Source: AWTP1-13 sp963775835 (GTDB lineage Bacteria > Pseudomonadota > Alphaproteobacteria > Rhizobiales > Hyphomicrobiaceae). Taken from it: 64,000 nucleotides of DNA. How positions within the stretch are numbered: the first letter of the stretch is position 1; each line of letters opens with the position of its first letter. Positions 17,512 to 26,726 of this stretch are shown here, one piece after another. A model generated the notes under the pieces. The model was given only the letters and a program-made list of their open reading frames with translations. It was not told the DNA's origin and made no database searches. A program made the position numbers and the translations under genes. The DNA lies in the NCBI GenBank assembly GCA_963775835.1, contig CAVZKV010000019.1, positions 62,001 to 126,000 of the forward strand, written 5' to 3'.

Positions 17512-18333
17512 ATGGCCACGAATTCGCGCTTCCCGCTACGACTGACCGCTTTTCGAAAGCAGCATGGTTTGTCCCAGCTGCGACTAGCGACAACAGCAGA
17601 CTGCTCGCAGCGACATATCAGCTTTCTCGAGCTCGGCCGTACGCGCCCGAGCCGGGATATGGTGCAACGCCTGTCGCTAGCGCTTGGCCTCTCTCTGCGG
17701 CAGTCAAACGAACTGCTGTTAGCGGCAGGCTTTGCGCCGATTTGGACCGAAAGCGCCTACGATGCTGAATCCCTGGCGCCGATCCGGGAGGGCCTCGGCT
17801 TCATGCTGACGCAGCAAGAGCCCTACCCGGGTGTTGTCGTCGATCGCCGTTGGAACCTCATTCAGGCGAACAAAGGGGCCGCCGCCATGGTGGCATTCTT
17901 GGTTGGCCCGCTCGTACCCGGCGCGGCGGTCAATCTTGCCGATGCGCTGGTGGCACCAAACGTGCTTCGCCCGCACCTCAAAAACTGGACCGAGGTCGTC
18001 GGCTACTTCGTGCGGAGTGTCGAGGCCGATGCTGCGGCCGACGGCACAACCGAGACTGCCGCGCTACGCGATCGCCTGCTGGGCTACCCGGGGGTTCGCG
18101 AGACCATGGCGGGGGCTTCATCCCAAGCATCCGGCGCGCCGGTCCTGGCCATGCACTTCGAGAAAGGGAAAACTGCGCTCAAACTCTTCACGACGATCGC
18201 AACGCTTGGCACGCCGCAGGACATCACGCTCCAGGAGCTGCGCATCGAGTGCTTCTTTCCGATGGACGCGAAGACCACGCAAATTTTCGAAGCCTGGGCA
18301 TCTCCTCGCACGGCAGCGCAGCGCAAACGGTGA
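17512..18333 (+). CDS. XRE-family regulator with MmyB-like ligand domain
   Basis: A 273-residue transcriptional regulator. Residues 8-65 are an XRE helix-turn-helix (FRKQHGLSQLRLATTADCSQ, RHISFLELGRTRPSRDMVQR), followed by LSLALGLSLRQSNELLLAAG. The rest resembles the MmyB/PAS-like ligand-binding domain of this group (VVDRRWNLIQANKGAAAMVA, and a C-terminal LQELRIECFFPMD). Such regulators sense small, often hydrophobic, ligands. The ATG at 17512 is chosen to start just before the HTH; an upstream extension overlaps the divergent gene. Its position next to the dehydrogenase/MFS operon suggests it controls that operon. Confidence 0.87.
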   Translation: MATNSRFPLRLTAFRKQHGLSQLRLATTADCSQRHISFLELGRTRPSRDMVQRLSLALGLSLRQSNELLLAAGFAPIWTESAYDAESLAPIREGLGFMLTQQEPYPGVVVDRRWNLIQANKGAAAMVAFLVGPLVPGAAVNLADALVAPNVLRPHLKNWTEVVGYFVRSVEADAAADGTTETAALRDRLLGYPGVRETMAGASSQASGAPVLAMHFEKGKTALKLFTTIATLGTPQDITLQELRIECFFPMDAKTTQIFEAWASPRTAAQRKR

Positions 18334-18565
18334 TGGCGCTGCATAGCCATCTCCCGTGTCCGCGGGGGCGTCGCGATGACCGCTCGCGGTCACGCCGTGA
18401 CAAGCGCGACGGAAGGGCCGTGCGTCTGAACCGCCGCACCACGCTGCCGGTGACCCGCATGGTCAATAGCTGGCAAACGGCAGCGGGTCGCACGCACAGC
18501 ATCAAATCGGCGCGTTGCGTCACGCTGAGATCCGCGGCGGCAAGGTCGGCCATCGGCAAGCATCA

Positions 18566-19468
18566 TCAATCTTCCACGCCAAGCGCGCGGAAGATTTCGC
18601 TCAGCTGTGCGTTCATGGCGAGCCCGATGCGTTCACCCGTGGGCGTCTGACGCACGAACCACTTGTGGTAGAGCTCGATCAGGTCGCGGTTCTTAGCAAT
18701 CACCTCGAAGGCGCGGCGCACAGCTTCCGCCATCTGCGGGTCGTCCCTGCGGAACATCAATCCGTAGGGCTCGAAGGACAGAAACTCACCGACGACCATC
18801 AGGTCGGCGTCCGCCCTGTGGCGCGCGATCAGGCCATAGAGCAACACGTCGTCGGTGGCGAATGCGTCGGCCTCGCCGGAAGCCACCAGTTTGTAGCTCT
18901 CCTCATGGTCCTGGGCGTTGATGATGTTCATGGCGAGCTTATTCTTCTCGTTGAGGGCCTTGAGGACCGCCTCGTTGGTCGTGCCAGCGGTCACCACGAC
19001 GACCTTGCCGGCGAGGTTGCGATAGGAGCGGTAGCCCGACTTGCGCTTCACGAGCAGCTTGGTGCCGGTGACGTACATGATCGGCGAGAATGCCACCGCC
19101 TTGCCCCGCTCTTTGTTGGCGGTCGTGGAGCCGCACTCGATGTCGACCTCACCCGATTTCACCGCCGGGATGCGTGTCTCGGGGGTAACGAGCTTGAACT
19201 GGATCTTGACGTCGGTCCTATCGATCTCGCGCTTGATCTCGTCGACCACGGCGAGGCACAAGTCGATCGAGTAGCCGATCGGCCCCGCCGTGGACATGTA
19301 AGACAGCGGAAAGGAGGCCTCGCGATAGCCGAGCGTGATGGCACCCGTGCGATCGACCTTGGCCAGCGTACCTTCAAGCTTGCTGGCCTTGGTCTCCTGC
19401 TCCTGGGCATGGGCGGCGGCCCCGATCAGCAGCGCTAGGGCAAACAGCACAGGGGCGATACGCTCCAC
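18566..19468 (-). CDS. Amino-acid-type ABC solute-binding protein (family 3)
   Basis: A 300-residue periplasmic protein of the GltI/glutamate-aspartate type. The GTG at 19468 has a ggaggg site four bases upstream and starts a signal peptide (ERIAPVLFALALLIGAAAHA, cut before QEQET); there is no ATG nearby. Typical lobes follow: AITLGYREASFPLSYMST, GYSIDLCLAVVDEIKREI, KSGEVDIECGSTTANKERGK and AGKVVVVTAGTTNEAVLKAL. The order fits dicarboxylic amino-acid binders. No permease or ATPase gene adjoins. The upstream neighbour, 61 bases away on the same strand, is a secondary glutamate/dicarboxylate symporter. It may feed a transporter elsewhere or act as a sensor component. Confidence 0.9.
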   Translation of the reverse strand: MERIAPVLFALALLIGAAAHAQEQETKASKLEGTLAKVDRTGAITLGYREASFPLSYMSTAGPIGYSIDLCLAVVDEIKREIDRTDVKIQFKLVTPETRIPAVKSGEVDIECGSTTANKERGKAVAFSPIMYVTGTKLLVKRKSGYRSYRNLAGKVVVVTAGTTNEAVLKALNEKNKLAMNIINAQDHEESYKLVASGEADAFATDDVLLYGLIARHRADADLMVVGEFLSFEPYGLMFRRDDPQMAEAVRRAFEVIAKNRDLIELYHKWFVRQTPTGERIGLAMNAQLSEIFRALGVED

Positions 19469-19529
19469 GGCACCCTCCAGAACGGATCTCAATTCCCGAA
19501 ACGCGCGTCCGCGCGGCTCGGCATGGCGC

Positions 19530-20822
19530 CTACGCGGGCTTGGTTGCGAGTTGCGGCAGCACTTCGGTGATCGGCGCGTCCGGCAGGTCGAGCTCGTCAC
19601 CAAGCTCGCCCTCCCATTTTGCCACCACGGCAGTGGCGATGGAGTTGCCCACCACGTTGGTGGCGCTGCGACCCATATCGAGGAACTGGTCGATGCCCAT
19701 GATAAGCAGCAGGCCGGCCTCGGGAATGTTGAAGGTCGCCAGCGTCGCGGCAATCACAACCAGGGAGGCGCGCGGCACGCCCGCCATGCCCTTGCTCGTC
19801 ACCATCAGCAGCAGCAGCATGGTGATCTGCTGGGCGAACGACAGTTCAATGCCGTAGGCCTGGGCGATGAACAGCGTCGCGAAGGTGCAGTACATCATTG
19901 AGCCATCGAGGTTGAACGAGTAGCCCATCGGCAGCACGAAGCTGGCTATGCGTTTGGACACACCGAACCGCTGCATCTGGTCGAGGATCTTGGGATAGGC
20001 CGCCTCCGAACTCGCGGTGGAGAAGGCCAGCAGGAAAGGTTCACGCATGCGGCGCACGAGGCTTTGCACCCGCGGGCCAAGCACCAGGAAACCAGCCAGG
20101 CCTAGCAGCAGCCACAGGATGCCGAGCGAGACGTAGAATTGGATGATGAACTTGCCGTAGGTAACAAGTACACCGAGACCCTGCGTGGTGACGGTGGAGG
20201 CAATGGCGGCGAACACTGCGAGCGGCGCGGCCTTCATCACATAACCCGTGATCTCCAGCATGACGTGCGCGACCTGATCAGCGAAGTCCGCCACGACCTT
20301 GGCGCGCTCGCCGAGGGATGCGACGGCGACGCCGGTGAAGATCGAGAACACGACGATCTGCAGGATCTCGTTCTGCGCCATCGCCTCGATGATCGATTTC
20401 GGCACCAGGTGAGAGACGAACTCCTTCAAGGTGAGGGAGGAGACCTTGAGATTGGTAGACGTGCCGGCGTCAGGCAGCGGCAAGTTCAGGCCGACGCCGG
20501 GCTGCAGGAGATTGACCATGATCATGCCGAGCAGCAGGGAGGCGAGCGACGCGCCGACGAACCACAACATGGTCTTGCCGCCGATGCGACCGACCGAAGT
20601 GGAATCGCCCATGTGCGCGATACCGACGACCAGCGTGGAGAACACCAGCGGCGCAATGATCATCTTGATCAGACGCAGGAACACATCTGTAATGATGGAG
20701 ATGTAGCCGGCGACCTGCGCCGCTGTCTTGGGATCGGGGAAGGCGGCATTGCAGGCCCAGCCGACGACGATGCCCAATATCATGCCGATCAAGATCAGCG
20801 TTGTGAACTTCTTACCCATCAT
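19530..20822 (-). CDS. Dicarboxylate/amino acid:cation symporter (DAACS family)
   Basis: A 430-residue inner-membrane protein of the GltP/DctA family, which imports glutamate, aspartate or C4-dicarboxylates with Na+ or H+. Family hallmarks are the serine-rich hairpin loop AFSTASSEAAYPKILDQM, the MGYSFNLDGSMMYC stretch and the C-terminal substrate helix GIDQFLDMGRSATNVVGNSI. Eight helices and two re-entrant loops are expected. The ATG at 20822 (aggag six bases upstream) is preferred to the longer open frame. It lies upstream of the solute-binding protein gene on the same strand with a 61-base gap, so the two are probably co-transcribed, an uncommon pairing. Confidence 0.92.
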   Translation of the reverse strand: MMGKKFTTLILIGMILGIVVGWACNAAFPDPKTAAQVAGYISIITDVFLRLIKMIIAPLVFSTLVVGIAHMGDSTSVGRIGGKTMLWFVGASLASLLLGMIMVNLLQPGVGLNLPLPDAGTSTNLKVSSLTLKEFVSHLVPKSIIEAMAQNEILQIVVFSIFTGVAVASLGERAKVVADFADQVAHVMLEITGYVMKAAPLAVFAAIASTVTTQGLGVLVTYGKFIIQFYVSLGILWLLLGLAGFLVLGPRVQSLVRRMREPFLLAFSTASSEAAYPKILDQMQRFGVSKRIASFVLPMGYSFNLDGSMMYCTFATLFIAQAYGIELSFAQQITMLLLLMVTSKGMAGVPRASLVVIAATLATFNIPEAGLLLIMGIDQFLDMGRSATNVVGNSIATAVVAKWEGELGDELDLPDAPITEVLPQLATKPA

Positions 20823-21651
20823 GACGCGCTCCTGGGCAGCACCAATGCAACCGATGATGAACCGCAAATTACTGAGTTGGCTAGGGAAAACGCCACTCTG
20901 GTGAATTCCAATGGGCAGCTGGTTGGCAGGGGTGCCGCCCTACTACCTCGGACCAATGCTGCCGGCGGCAAGCGCCTTATGGGTTCGTTAACCTGCGCGA
21001 GGCGATCTGAAAGCCACTCGGAGCAAAGCCAGTGCCCCACGGGCACCCAGTCACCCCAGCCATCGAGGTTTCGCGTCTTGCATCCACCCCAAGCCGCAAC
21101 GCAATGGATGCATCCGCAATCCGGCGCCTGAAGCTCCCGCGGCTGCAGGCATGACCATACCTCGTTGCACCGGGGCACCGAGGCATTTCGCGTTCTCACG
21201 TCCCTTGCCCTGCGATCCTCGCGGCTCGGGGCGACGTCACCGAGTGCCTCCAAGACCGCGGCGTGCCGTTTCCTATCATGCACGATGAGGCACACTCTCG
21301 GTCCGAGAGCAGCGAAGCGAACTGTCAATAGTGCAGCCGTGCTTCGGTGCCCGTGACCGACCCACCACTTGAGCGCTGCGGCTCACACACGACGGCGTTA
21401 ACTGAAAACCTCACAAATGCATGCAGGCTCTGACCGCTGACCGTCTCGCACACCGTCGTGGGTCAAAAATGAACGCCGATCGAGGTCAACGTTCCGAGCC
21501 GTTGAACAATCCTTCGGGTCGTCCTGCGCTCACTCCGGTGGGACGCACCATCAGGACAAACCCGCAAACGTCGATAGAAAGACGTGCAGCATCCCTTCGG
21601 GCAAAACACCGGACCGCCGAGCCGCAAACGCATGGCAGGCGTTGTCACAGC
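20823..21651. other. Intergenic, no gene recognised
   Basis: 829 bases upstream of the symporter. Several open frames exist, none with family character or a convincing start. The symporter promoter should lie at its left end. Confidence 0.45.
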
Positions 21652-22152
21652 TTAGGCAAGCTCGAGTTGGCCCTCCTCCATGGCAACCACCAGCGCGCGG
21701 AACCAGTCGGCCAACGACGGGGCAAGCACGTTGCGGGTGGGCTCATCGTGCCAGAAGTCGATCACCTGCCCGGGAGTGCCGCCGCCTTCCGCGTCGAGGT
21801 CAAGGCAATAGTGGTCGCCGCCAAAGCTTAGCGTGAACGGCACCCAGCCACGCCGCCACCACGCCGGATCGTCGAAATCGGCGCCGATCAAGCCGTCGAG
21901 CAGCTCCTTGGAGGCAGCGCTGTCGGACAACGGTAGGAACATGTGGTTGTAGACGAGCGCCTCAGCACCAATGTCGAGGTCCTGCCCGTCGCGCCAGCGA
22001 TAAAGCTGTTTCAGCTCGGTTGGCAGCACCAAGCCGAAACGCACCTGGTAGGCCTCGAACGCGGCATCGTCAACGCCCGGCCGCAGCGTCGCGTAGTAGT
22101 CAGGCCGGTTGGCCTTGAGCCAGGCATTCGCGCGTCGGATCAGGTCATCCAT
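21652..22152 (-). CDS. SMI1/KNR4-family protein
   Basis: A 166-residue cytoplasmic protein of the SMI1/KNR4 (SUKH) superfamily, whose bacterial members are mostly immunity proteins that neutralise polymorphic or contact-dependent toxins. Diagnostic pieces are LPTELKQLYRWRDGQD near residue 45, the central WWRRGWVPFTLSFGGDHYCL and DLDAEGGGTPGQVIDFWHDE. The start is supported by a gagga site. It lies 35 bases downstream of the frameshifted MGYxHYW gene on the same strand. No toxin gene is visible nearby, so an immunity role is family-based inference. A decayed second member lies at 36809. Confidence 0.88.
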   Translation of the reverse strand: MDDLIRRANAWLKANRPDYYATLRPGVDDAAFEAYQVRFGLVLPTELKQLYRWRDGQDLDIGAEALVYNHMFLPLSDSAASKELLDGLIGADFDDPAWWRRGWVPFTLSFGGDHYCLDLDAEGGGTPGQVIDFWHDEPTRNVLAPSLADWFRALVVAMEEGQLELA

Positions 22153-22187
22153 AATGGATCCTCAACTGCCTGCCGGCGGATTGCGGC

Positions 22188-22672
22188 TTAGGGCACCGCG
22201 GCCTCCCGTGGCGCGCCCAAGACATCGAACCCGGGCGCCTGCCGACCAGCGGCGCGCTCGTAGAGGGCAATACCGCGCGCCCAGTCCCTCTGGCCCCCTC
22301 GGAGGAGAGGGCCGCGCCTGCAAAATGCATCTCGAAGGACACGAGCGCGGCCACCACGAGGTCGTCGTAGGGCTTCTGGTTCGTCTTCACGAAGTCCCAA
22401 TACAGGTTAAACCTGTCGGATTCCTGTTGCGGCTTGTGGAAGAGGCGGTGGATGCTGAGCGGCTCATCGCTGGGTCGCCCATCGAACGAGATGACGCCTT
22501 GGCGAAACATTGGCCGACCCTGGCCGAAGGCGTTGCCGATCTTCACGCCTCCCAACAGCCCTAGCCAAGGTACGCCGAGCGCGCGGCGGCGCCTCACGCA
22601 CGCCTGCGCAAACGTGCGGAATCCGGAAAGGGATAGCTCCGCCGGCCTTCCCCAGTAATGGCAATAACCCAA
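22188..22672 (-). pseudogene. MGYxHYW-type small protein, frameshifted
   Basis: A TTG start at 22672 has a ggaggt site upstream and reads MGYCHYWGRPAELSLSGFRT, the start typical of a family of roughly 150-residue phage- or plasmid-associated proteins of unknown function. The family core KTNQKPYDDLVVAALVSFEM and the SSEG turn are present. There the frame breaks in a G5 run (22294-22299), and the correct continuation GQRDWARGIALYERAAGR, ending at 22188-22190, is in the next frame. One lost G explains it. The unshifted frame runs on into the SMI1/KNR4 gene. The gene probably forms an operon with that gene. Confidence 0.68.
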
Positions 22673-22692
22673 CCGGCTTACCTCCGCTTCAG

Positions 22693-22800
22693 TCAGCGGC
22701 GAGCCCCATCGCCGCGATCACGCAAGTCAACGAGGGCGGGTCGCGCCGCCGTTTCTTGAAGCACCCAATTGGGTGAAAAGGGTGGCGCCGGATCGACCAT
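22693..22800 (-). CDS. Candidate 35-residue peptide upstream of the MGYxHYW gene
   Basis: An ATG at 22800 preceded closely by aggag opens a 35-codon frame (MVDPAPPFSPNWVLQETAAR and 15 more) ending 20 bases before the MGYxHYW start, on the same strand. The peptide is not recognised. Operon-like spacing and the ribosome-binding site are its only support. Confidence 0.35.
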   Translation of the reverse strand: MVDPAPPFSPNWVLQETAARPALVDLRDRGDGARR

Positions 22801-23307
22801 TACTCCTGCGTGTCGCCGACTTCGCGTCGACAGTCCCGTTGGCTTCACCGAGAGCTTCAGGACCTAATCTGCCCACGCAGCGCTAGAGGCGGAGTGTCTC
22901 GGCAGGCGTCGCGCCAACAGTTCGAGCCGCGAGCGCGAGACGCCGGATGGTGTGGCAATTCACGGCCCAACGCGCGCCTTTATAGCTTCGCCCAACGAAC
23001 ATGGCGCGCCAGCTGTTTCCTCGGCGCGATCAAGGATCTCAAGCCCCAACGCAACCGTGGCAATGGCGTCTGCTCTATCCCTCGCGCTTGGCTCCCTCGA
23101 TCCGCTCGGGGTGCGAGATCTCAACGGAGGCCCGCAACTTGCCGGTTAACGCATTAATATTGTTGGATAATATATGCGGTATCGAAACCCGAACTCGCAA
23201 CGCTGCAGCGATGCTGTCACCTGAGGCGTGTTTTTGCATCCTGCATGTGGCTCTCGCCTCATTGCGATCCTCGGGGGCCGCGATAGCGTGGCTCGCGTTG
23301 CGGCTTG
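22801..23307. other. Divergent intergenic region, no gene recognised
   Basis: Lies between the minus-strand SMI1 group and the plus-strand kinase wreck. An AT-richer stretch at 23150-23180 (taacgcattaatattgttgg) stands out against the high-GC background and could be promoter DNA. Confidence 0.4.
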
Positions 23308-24762
23308 ATGTATCCACCCGTGTCCCTCGTACGGATCCCCGGCGGACGGCTTTTTCGCAAGCACCTGGCGCTGACCGCTAGCGCCATGGCCCTGCTGCTT
23401 GCGGTCAGCAGCGCCATCGACATCTGGTGGTCCTACCGTGATCAGGAAGCGCTGCTCATCCGAATTCAGCGCGTCCATGCCGATGCGGCAGCGGCGCGCA
23501 TCGCCGATTTCGTGCGTGGCATCGAGGCTCAGTTGAACTGGATGACCCATCGCGCCTGGAGTGGCAGTAGCCCCGGGTCGCGCCAGCTGGAAGCCCTGCG
23601 GCTTCTTCGACAGGTACCGCCGATCTCCGAGCTGGCGCTGATCGACGATAGCGGCCGCGAGCAGGTCAAAGTCAGCCGACTGCTGAAGGACGAGGTCGGC
23701 GGCGGCATCAACAGATGGCAGGATGCGGCATATCTCGCGGTGCTGGCCCGCAAGGTCCACTATGGCAGCGTTCGTTTCCGCAACGGATCGGAACCTCACC
23801 TCACGATCGCGCTTGCCGGCGAGCGCCGGGCCGCCGGCGTCGTGATCGCCGAGGTCGATCTCAAGTTCGTATGGGATGTCGTCCGTGAAATAAGGATCGG
23901 TTCCCGGGGAGTTGCGTTCGTCGTCGATGCTGACGGCCGGCTGATCGCGCATCCCGACATGAGCCTGGTTCTCCGCGTCCCCGACTTGAGCCCTCTGCCA
24001 CACGTGCATGCGGTTCGCAGCGCAGGGGCCGGTGAACCACTGGCTGCAACGGCCCGCTCAAGTCTGATGGGTGAACCTGTCATGTCGACTCATTCGGCTA
24101 TCGCACCACTCGGTTGGCACGTATTTGTCGAGGTGCCGCTTGCCGAAGCGTACGCACCGATCACCGCCTCCCTCTGGCGCTCTTTTCTCCTCCTGGCGGT
24201 TCGGGCTCGTCGCGGCCGTCGGCATAGCCCTGCATCTCGCCCAGCTCTTTTTCACCCCGATCAAGGCCTTGCACTCCGGCACAGCCGGCCTGGCAACGGG
24301 TGACCTTGGCCGTCGCATTTCTATCCGCACGGGCGATGAACTGCAGGATCTCCGGGAACAGTTCAACGCCATGGCAGCGCGCCTGCAGGCCTCATGCCGA
24401 CCTCGAGCGCAAGGTCGCGGAGCGCACACGGGAACTGGAGGAAGCGAACCTTGCCAAGACGCGCTTTCTCGCGGTCGCAAGTCACGATCTGCGCCAGCCC
24501 CTGCACGCGCTCGGCATGTTCATCGGACAGCTCAACACGCCGCGCGATGCCGCGGACCTGCAACGCATCGTCGAACGTGCCGAGGCCTGCATCGCCGGAA
24601 TGAACGAGCTGTTCGATGGCTTGCACATCGCATTGACACCCAACAGCTTTCACCGAACGTTGGCCCATTCCCGGTCCAGCGGAAGGCACGACGCAAGGGC
24701 TGTCCCTTCGCCTGGCGGCATTATCGGTCTGGATCTTGAGCGACCCGTGCTGCTCGAGCGAT
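23308..24762 (+). pseudogene. Cache-domain sensor histidine kinase, multiply frameshifted and truncated
   Basis: The ATG at 23308 opens a membrane helix (LALTASAMALLLAVSSAIDI) and a periplasmic double-Cache-type sensor (residues 45-275, ending in GWHVFVEVPLAEAYAPI). The frame shifts near 24180-24200. The second membrane helix and HAMP (GLATGDLGRRISIRTGDELQ) are in the next frame. A further shift near 24390 leads to the coiled coil LERKVAERTRELEEANLAKT and the H-box FLAVASHDLRQPLHALGMFI, followed by at least two more shifts through scraps such as TPNVGPFPVQR and GLSLRLAALSVWILSDP. The ATPase domain is absent. This is a dead kinase, not a sequencing slip: four or more lesions plus a 3' deletion. 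No response regulator is nearby. Confidence 0.85.
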
Positions 24763-24763
24763 A

Positions 24764-24962
24764 AAGAATGCAGAGATCGTTCCGGTACCCGGCGGCTTCG
24801 AGCCAGCCCGCGAGGCGCTGGCAACAGGAGCGGCTGACGTTTACGGCGAGAACCTGTCTGGCTCACCGCATCGGCGATGCCTTGCCCGGCGCACGCGTCT
24901 TGCCTGGACGTTTCAATGTGGTGCACATGGCCATTGGTGTACGCAAGCAGGCTTCTACCTGA
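24764..24962 (+). pseudogene. C-terminal scrap of a periplasmic solute-binding protein
   Basis: Directly after the broken kinase, one frame reads KNAEIVPVPGGFEPAREALA and TGAADVYGEN. A shift near 24855 leads to LAHRIGDALPGARVLPGRFN and VVHMAIGVRKQAST, ending at 24960-24962. This matches the second lobe of family-3-like solute-binding proteins, whose lobe ends in a 'GARVLPGRFNVVxMAIGV' stretch. The N-terminal half is missing. The join to the kinase within a few bases suggests a deletion fused two genes. Its stop abuts the stop of the convergent GGT gene. Confidence 0.7.
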
Positions 24963-26726
24963 TCACCATCCCACCGCATAGGCCGCACGGCGTGGGTCGG
25001 CGGCGGCGGTCAGCACGCCAGCCTTGCGATCCATGATGACGGCGCATACGGCGCCGGCGAGGCGCGTCCAATCGGGCCAATCCAGGACGTCATGGCCAAG
25101 CGCTCGCAAGCCATCGCCGGTGGCTGGCTCCATGCGTGCTTCGACGGCGAGACGGTTTGGATAGGCCTCGTGTGGCTCGAAGCTCGACGGAAAGGCGTAG
25201 CTGGCGAAACGTGGCGCCTCAATGGCGGTGCGCAAATCCATGCCGAACGCGGTCAAATTCAGCAACACCTGCAGCATAGCCTGGGTCTGCACGTCGCCAC
25301 CGGGCGTCCCGAATGGCATGAGCGCCCGACCGTTCTCGAGAACGGCGATGGCGGGATTTGGCGTTAGTCGAGGCCGTTTGAATGGCATGAGTTCCGAGGG
25401 GTGCCCGGCAAGCGTCCAAGACTGGCTGCCGCGCCCCGAGGGTACAAGGCCGGTGCCCGGAATGAGCTCTGCATCGTAGGAGGCATCGCTCGGGGTGGCC
25501 GAGAACACGTTGCCGGCACCGTCGATCACGGCGCAGTAGGTCGTGTCGGGTGAAAGCGCCGGCTCGCGCGCACGTTCGACATGTGAAGGCCTGGGACGCG
25601 GGTAGCCGTCGATTGTCGCTGGCGCGCGCAGCTCCGGGAACGCCCGAGTGGGATCGATAAGTCTGCGGCGGCTCGATTGGAATAGCGGTGATAGCAGCTC
25701 TGCCAGCGGCACATCGATGCAGCGTGGATCGCCAAAATACGCCTCGCGGTCGGCACAGGCGAGCTTCACCGCCTCCGTCACGAGATGAACGTAGGCCGGC
25801 GAATTGTGCCCGAGGGCGGCAACGTCATCCTTCTCGAGCATGCGCAGCAGCATGCCCAACAGGGGTCCCTGGCACCATGGTCCACAGGTGTAAAGCTCAA
25901 GCTGGCCTTGGCGGATGTACGACGGCGGCTCGAGTCGGGCGCGGAACGCGGCCATGTCCGCGCGCGTGAGCCAGCCGCCATTGGCGGCATGATAGTCGCA
26001 AATGGCTGCCGCGATCTCACCCTGGTAAAAGGCGGCGTGCGCCGCAGCCAGGCCCGCCGCGCGGCCCTTGGCAGCCGCCGCCTTCTCCGCATCGACCATA
26101 AACTGCAGCGAGCGGGCCAGATCGGTTTGGCGAAAGATCTGGCCAGGGCGCGGCGGACGGCCGCCGGGAAGGAACACCTGCGCATTTCCGGTGAAGCGCC
26201 GGTACTTGGCTTCGTTGGCAACAAAGGTGTCGCAAAAACGCGGATCGGCGGGAAAGCCGTCACGGGCCAGTCGGATAGCTGCCTGCGCCACATCACCGAA
26301 ACTCATCGTACCGTAACGCTCAAGTGCGGTGATCCAGCCCGAAGGCGCGCCCGGGACCACCGCCCGCATGAGCCCTTCCGGGATCCGCCCGCCGTGGTGC
26401 TCGCGAAACCACGCGGATGCCGCCATGGCCGGCCAAACGCCGAGGCCATCGATGGTGACGACCTCGCCCGTAGCTGCAAGGCGGATCATGATTGGCGCAA
26501 CGCCCGCCACGTTGACGAGATCGGCACAGGTGACGCCCAGGGCGAGACCGGCTGCCACGCCCGCGTCGATCGCATTTCCGCCCGCCTCTAAGATCAGAAA
26601 ACCCGCATGCGCCGCCGCATGATGGCCGGCCGATACCATGTGGCGCGTGCCGGTCACCACGTTACCGTGGGTGGTCAGTCCTTTGAGGCCGATCACGTCA
26701 CCAGCCGTCTTAGCGTAGGTTGTCAT
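24963..26726 (-). CDS. Gamma-glutamyltransferase-family protein
   Basis: A 587-residue Ntn-hydrolase of the GGT family, which cleaves gamma-glutamyl amides such as glutathione or, in divergent members, acylates and other amides. The large-subunit start shows the family block HHAAAHAGFLILEAGGNAID. The autoprocessing site lies in SPDTTYCAVIDGAGNVFSAT, where the threonine before Y-C would become the N-terminal nucleophile. PFGTPGGDVQTQAMLQVLLN follows in the small subunit. No signal peptide is seen from the chosen ATG at 26726 (gcaggagg upstream), so this copy is probably cytoplasmic, as in divergent GGTs of catabolic clusters. A longer open frame to 26951 is rejected. It follows the amidohydrolase genes on the same strand after a 393-base gap. 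Confidence 0.88.
   Translation of the reverse strand: MTTYAKTAGDVIGLKGLTTHGNVVTGTRHMVSAGHHAAAHAGFLILEAGGNAIDAGVAAGLALGVTCADLVNVAGVAPIMIRLAATGEVVTIDGLGVWPAMAASAWFREHHGGRIPEGLMRAVVPGAPSGWITALERYGTMSFGDVAQAAIRLARDGFPADPRFCDTFVANEAKYRRFTGNAQVFLPGGRPPRPGQIFRQTDLARSLQFMVDAEKAAAAKGRAAGLAAAHAAFYQGEIAAAICDYHAANGGWLTRADMAAFRARLEPPSYIRQGQLELYTCGPWCQGPLLGMLLRMLEKDDVAALGHNSPAYVHLVTEAVKLACADREAYFGDPRCIDVPLAELLSPLFQSSRRRLIDPTRAFPELRAPATIDGYPRPRPSHVERAREPALSPDTTYCAVIDGAGNVFSATPSDASYDAELIPGTGLVPSGRGSQSWTLAGHPSELMPFKRPRLTPNPAIAVLENGRALMPFGTPGGDVQTQAMLQVLLNLTAFGMDLRTAIEAPRFASYAFPSSFEPHEAYPNRLAVEARMEPATGDGLRALGHDVLDWPDWTRLAGAVCAVIMDRKAGVLTAAADPRRAAYAVGW

Noticed and set aside
18515..19438. 307-codon plus-strand frame over the solute-binding protein
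   Set aside because: Antisense shadow; the minus strand shows all family landmarks and a signal peptide.
20139..21131. 330-codon plus-strand frame over the symporter
   Set aside because: Asp/His/Arg-rich translation typical of antisense to a membrane protein; no start site.
23146..24009. 287-codon minus-strand frame over the sensor kinase
   Set aside because: Shadow; the plus strand carries the Cache sensor in one frame over the same bases.
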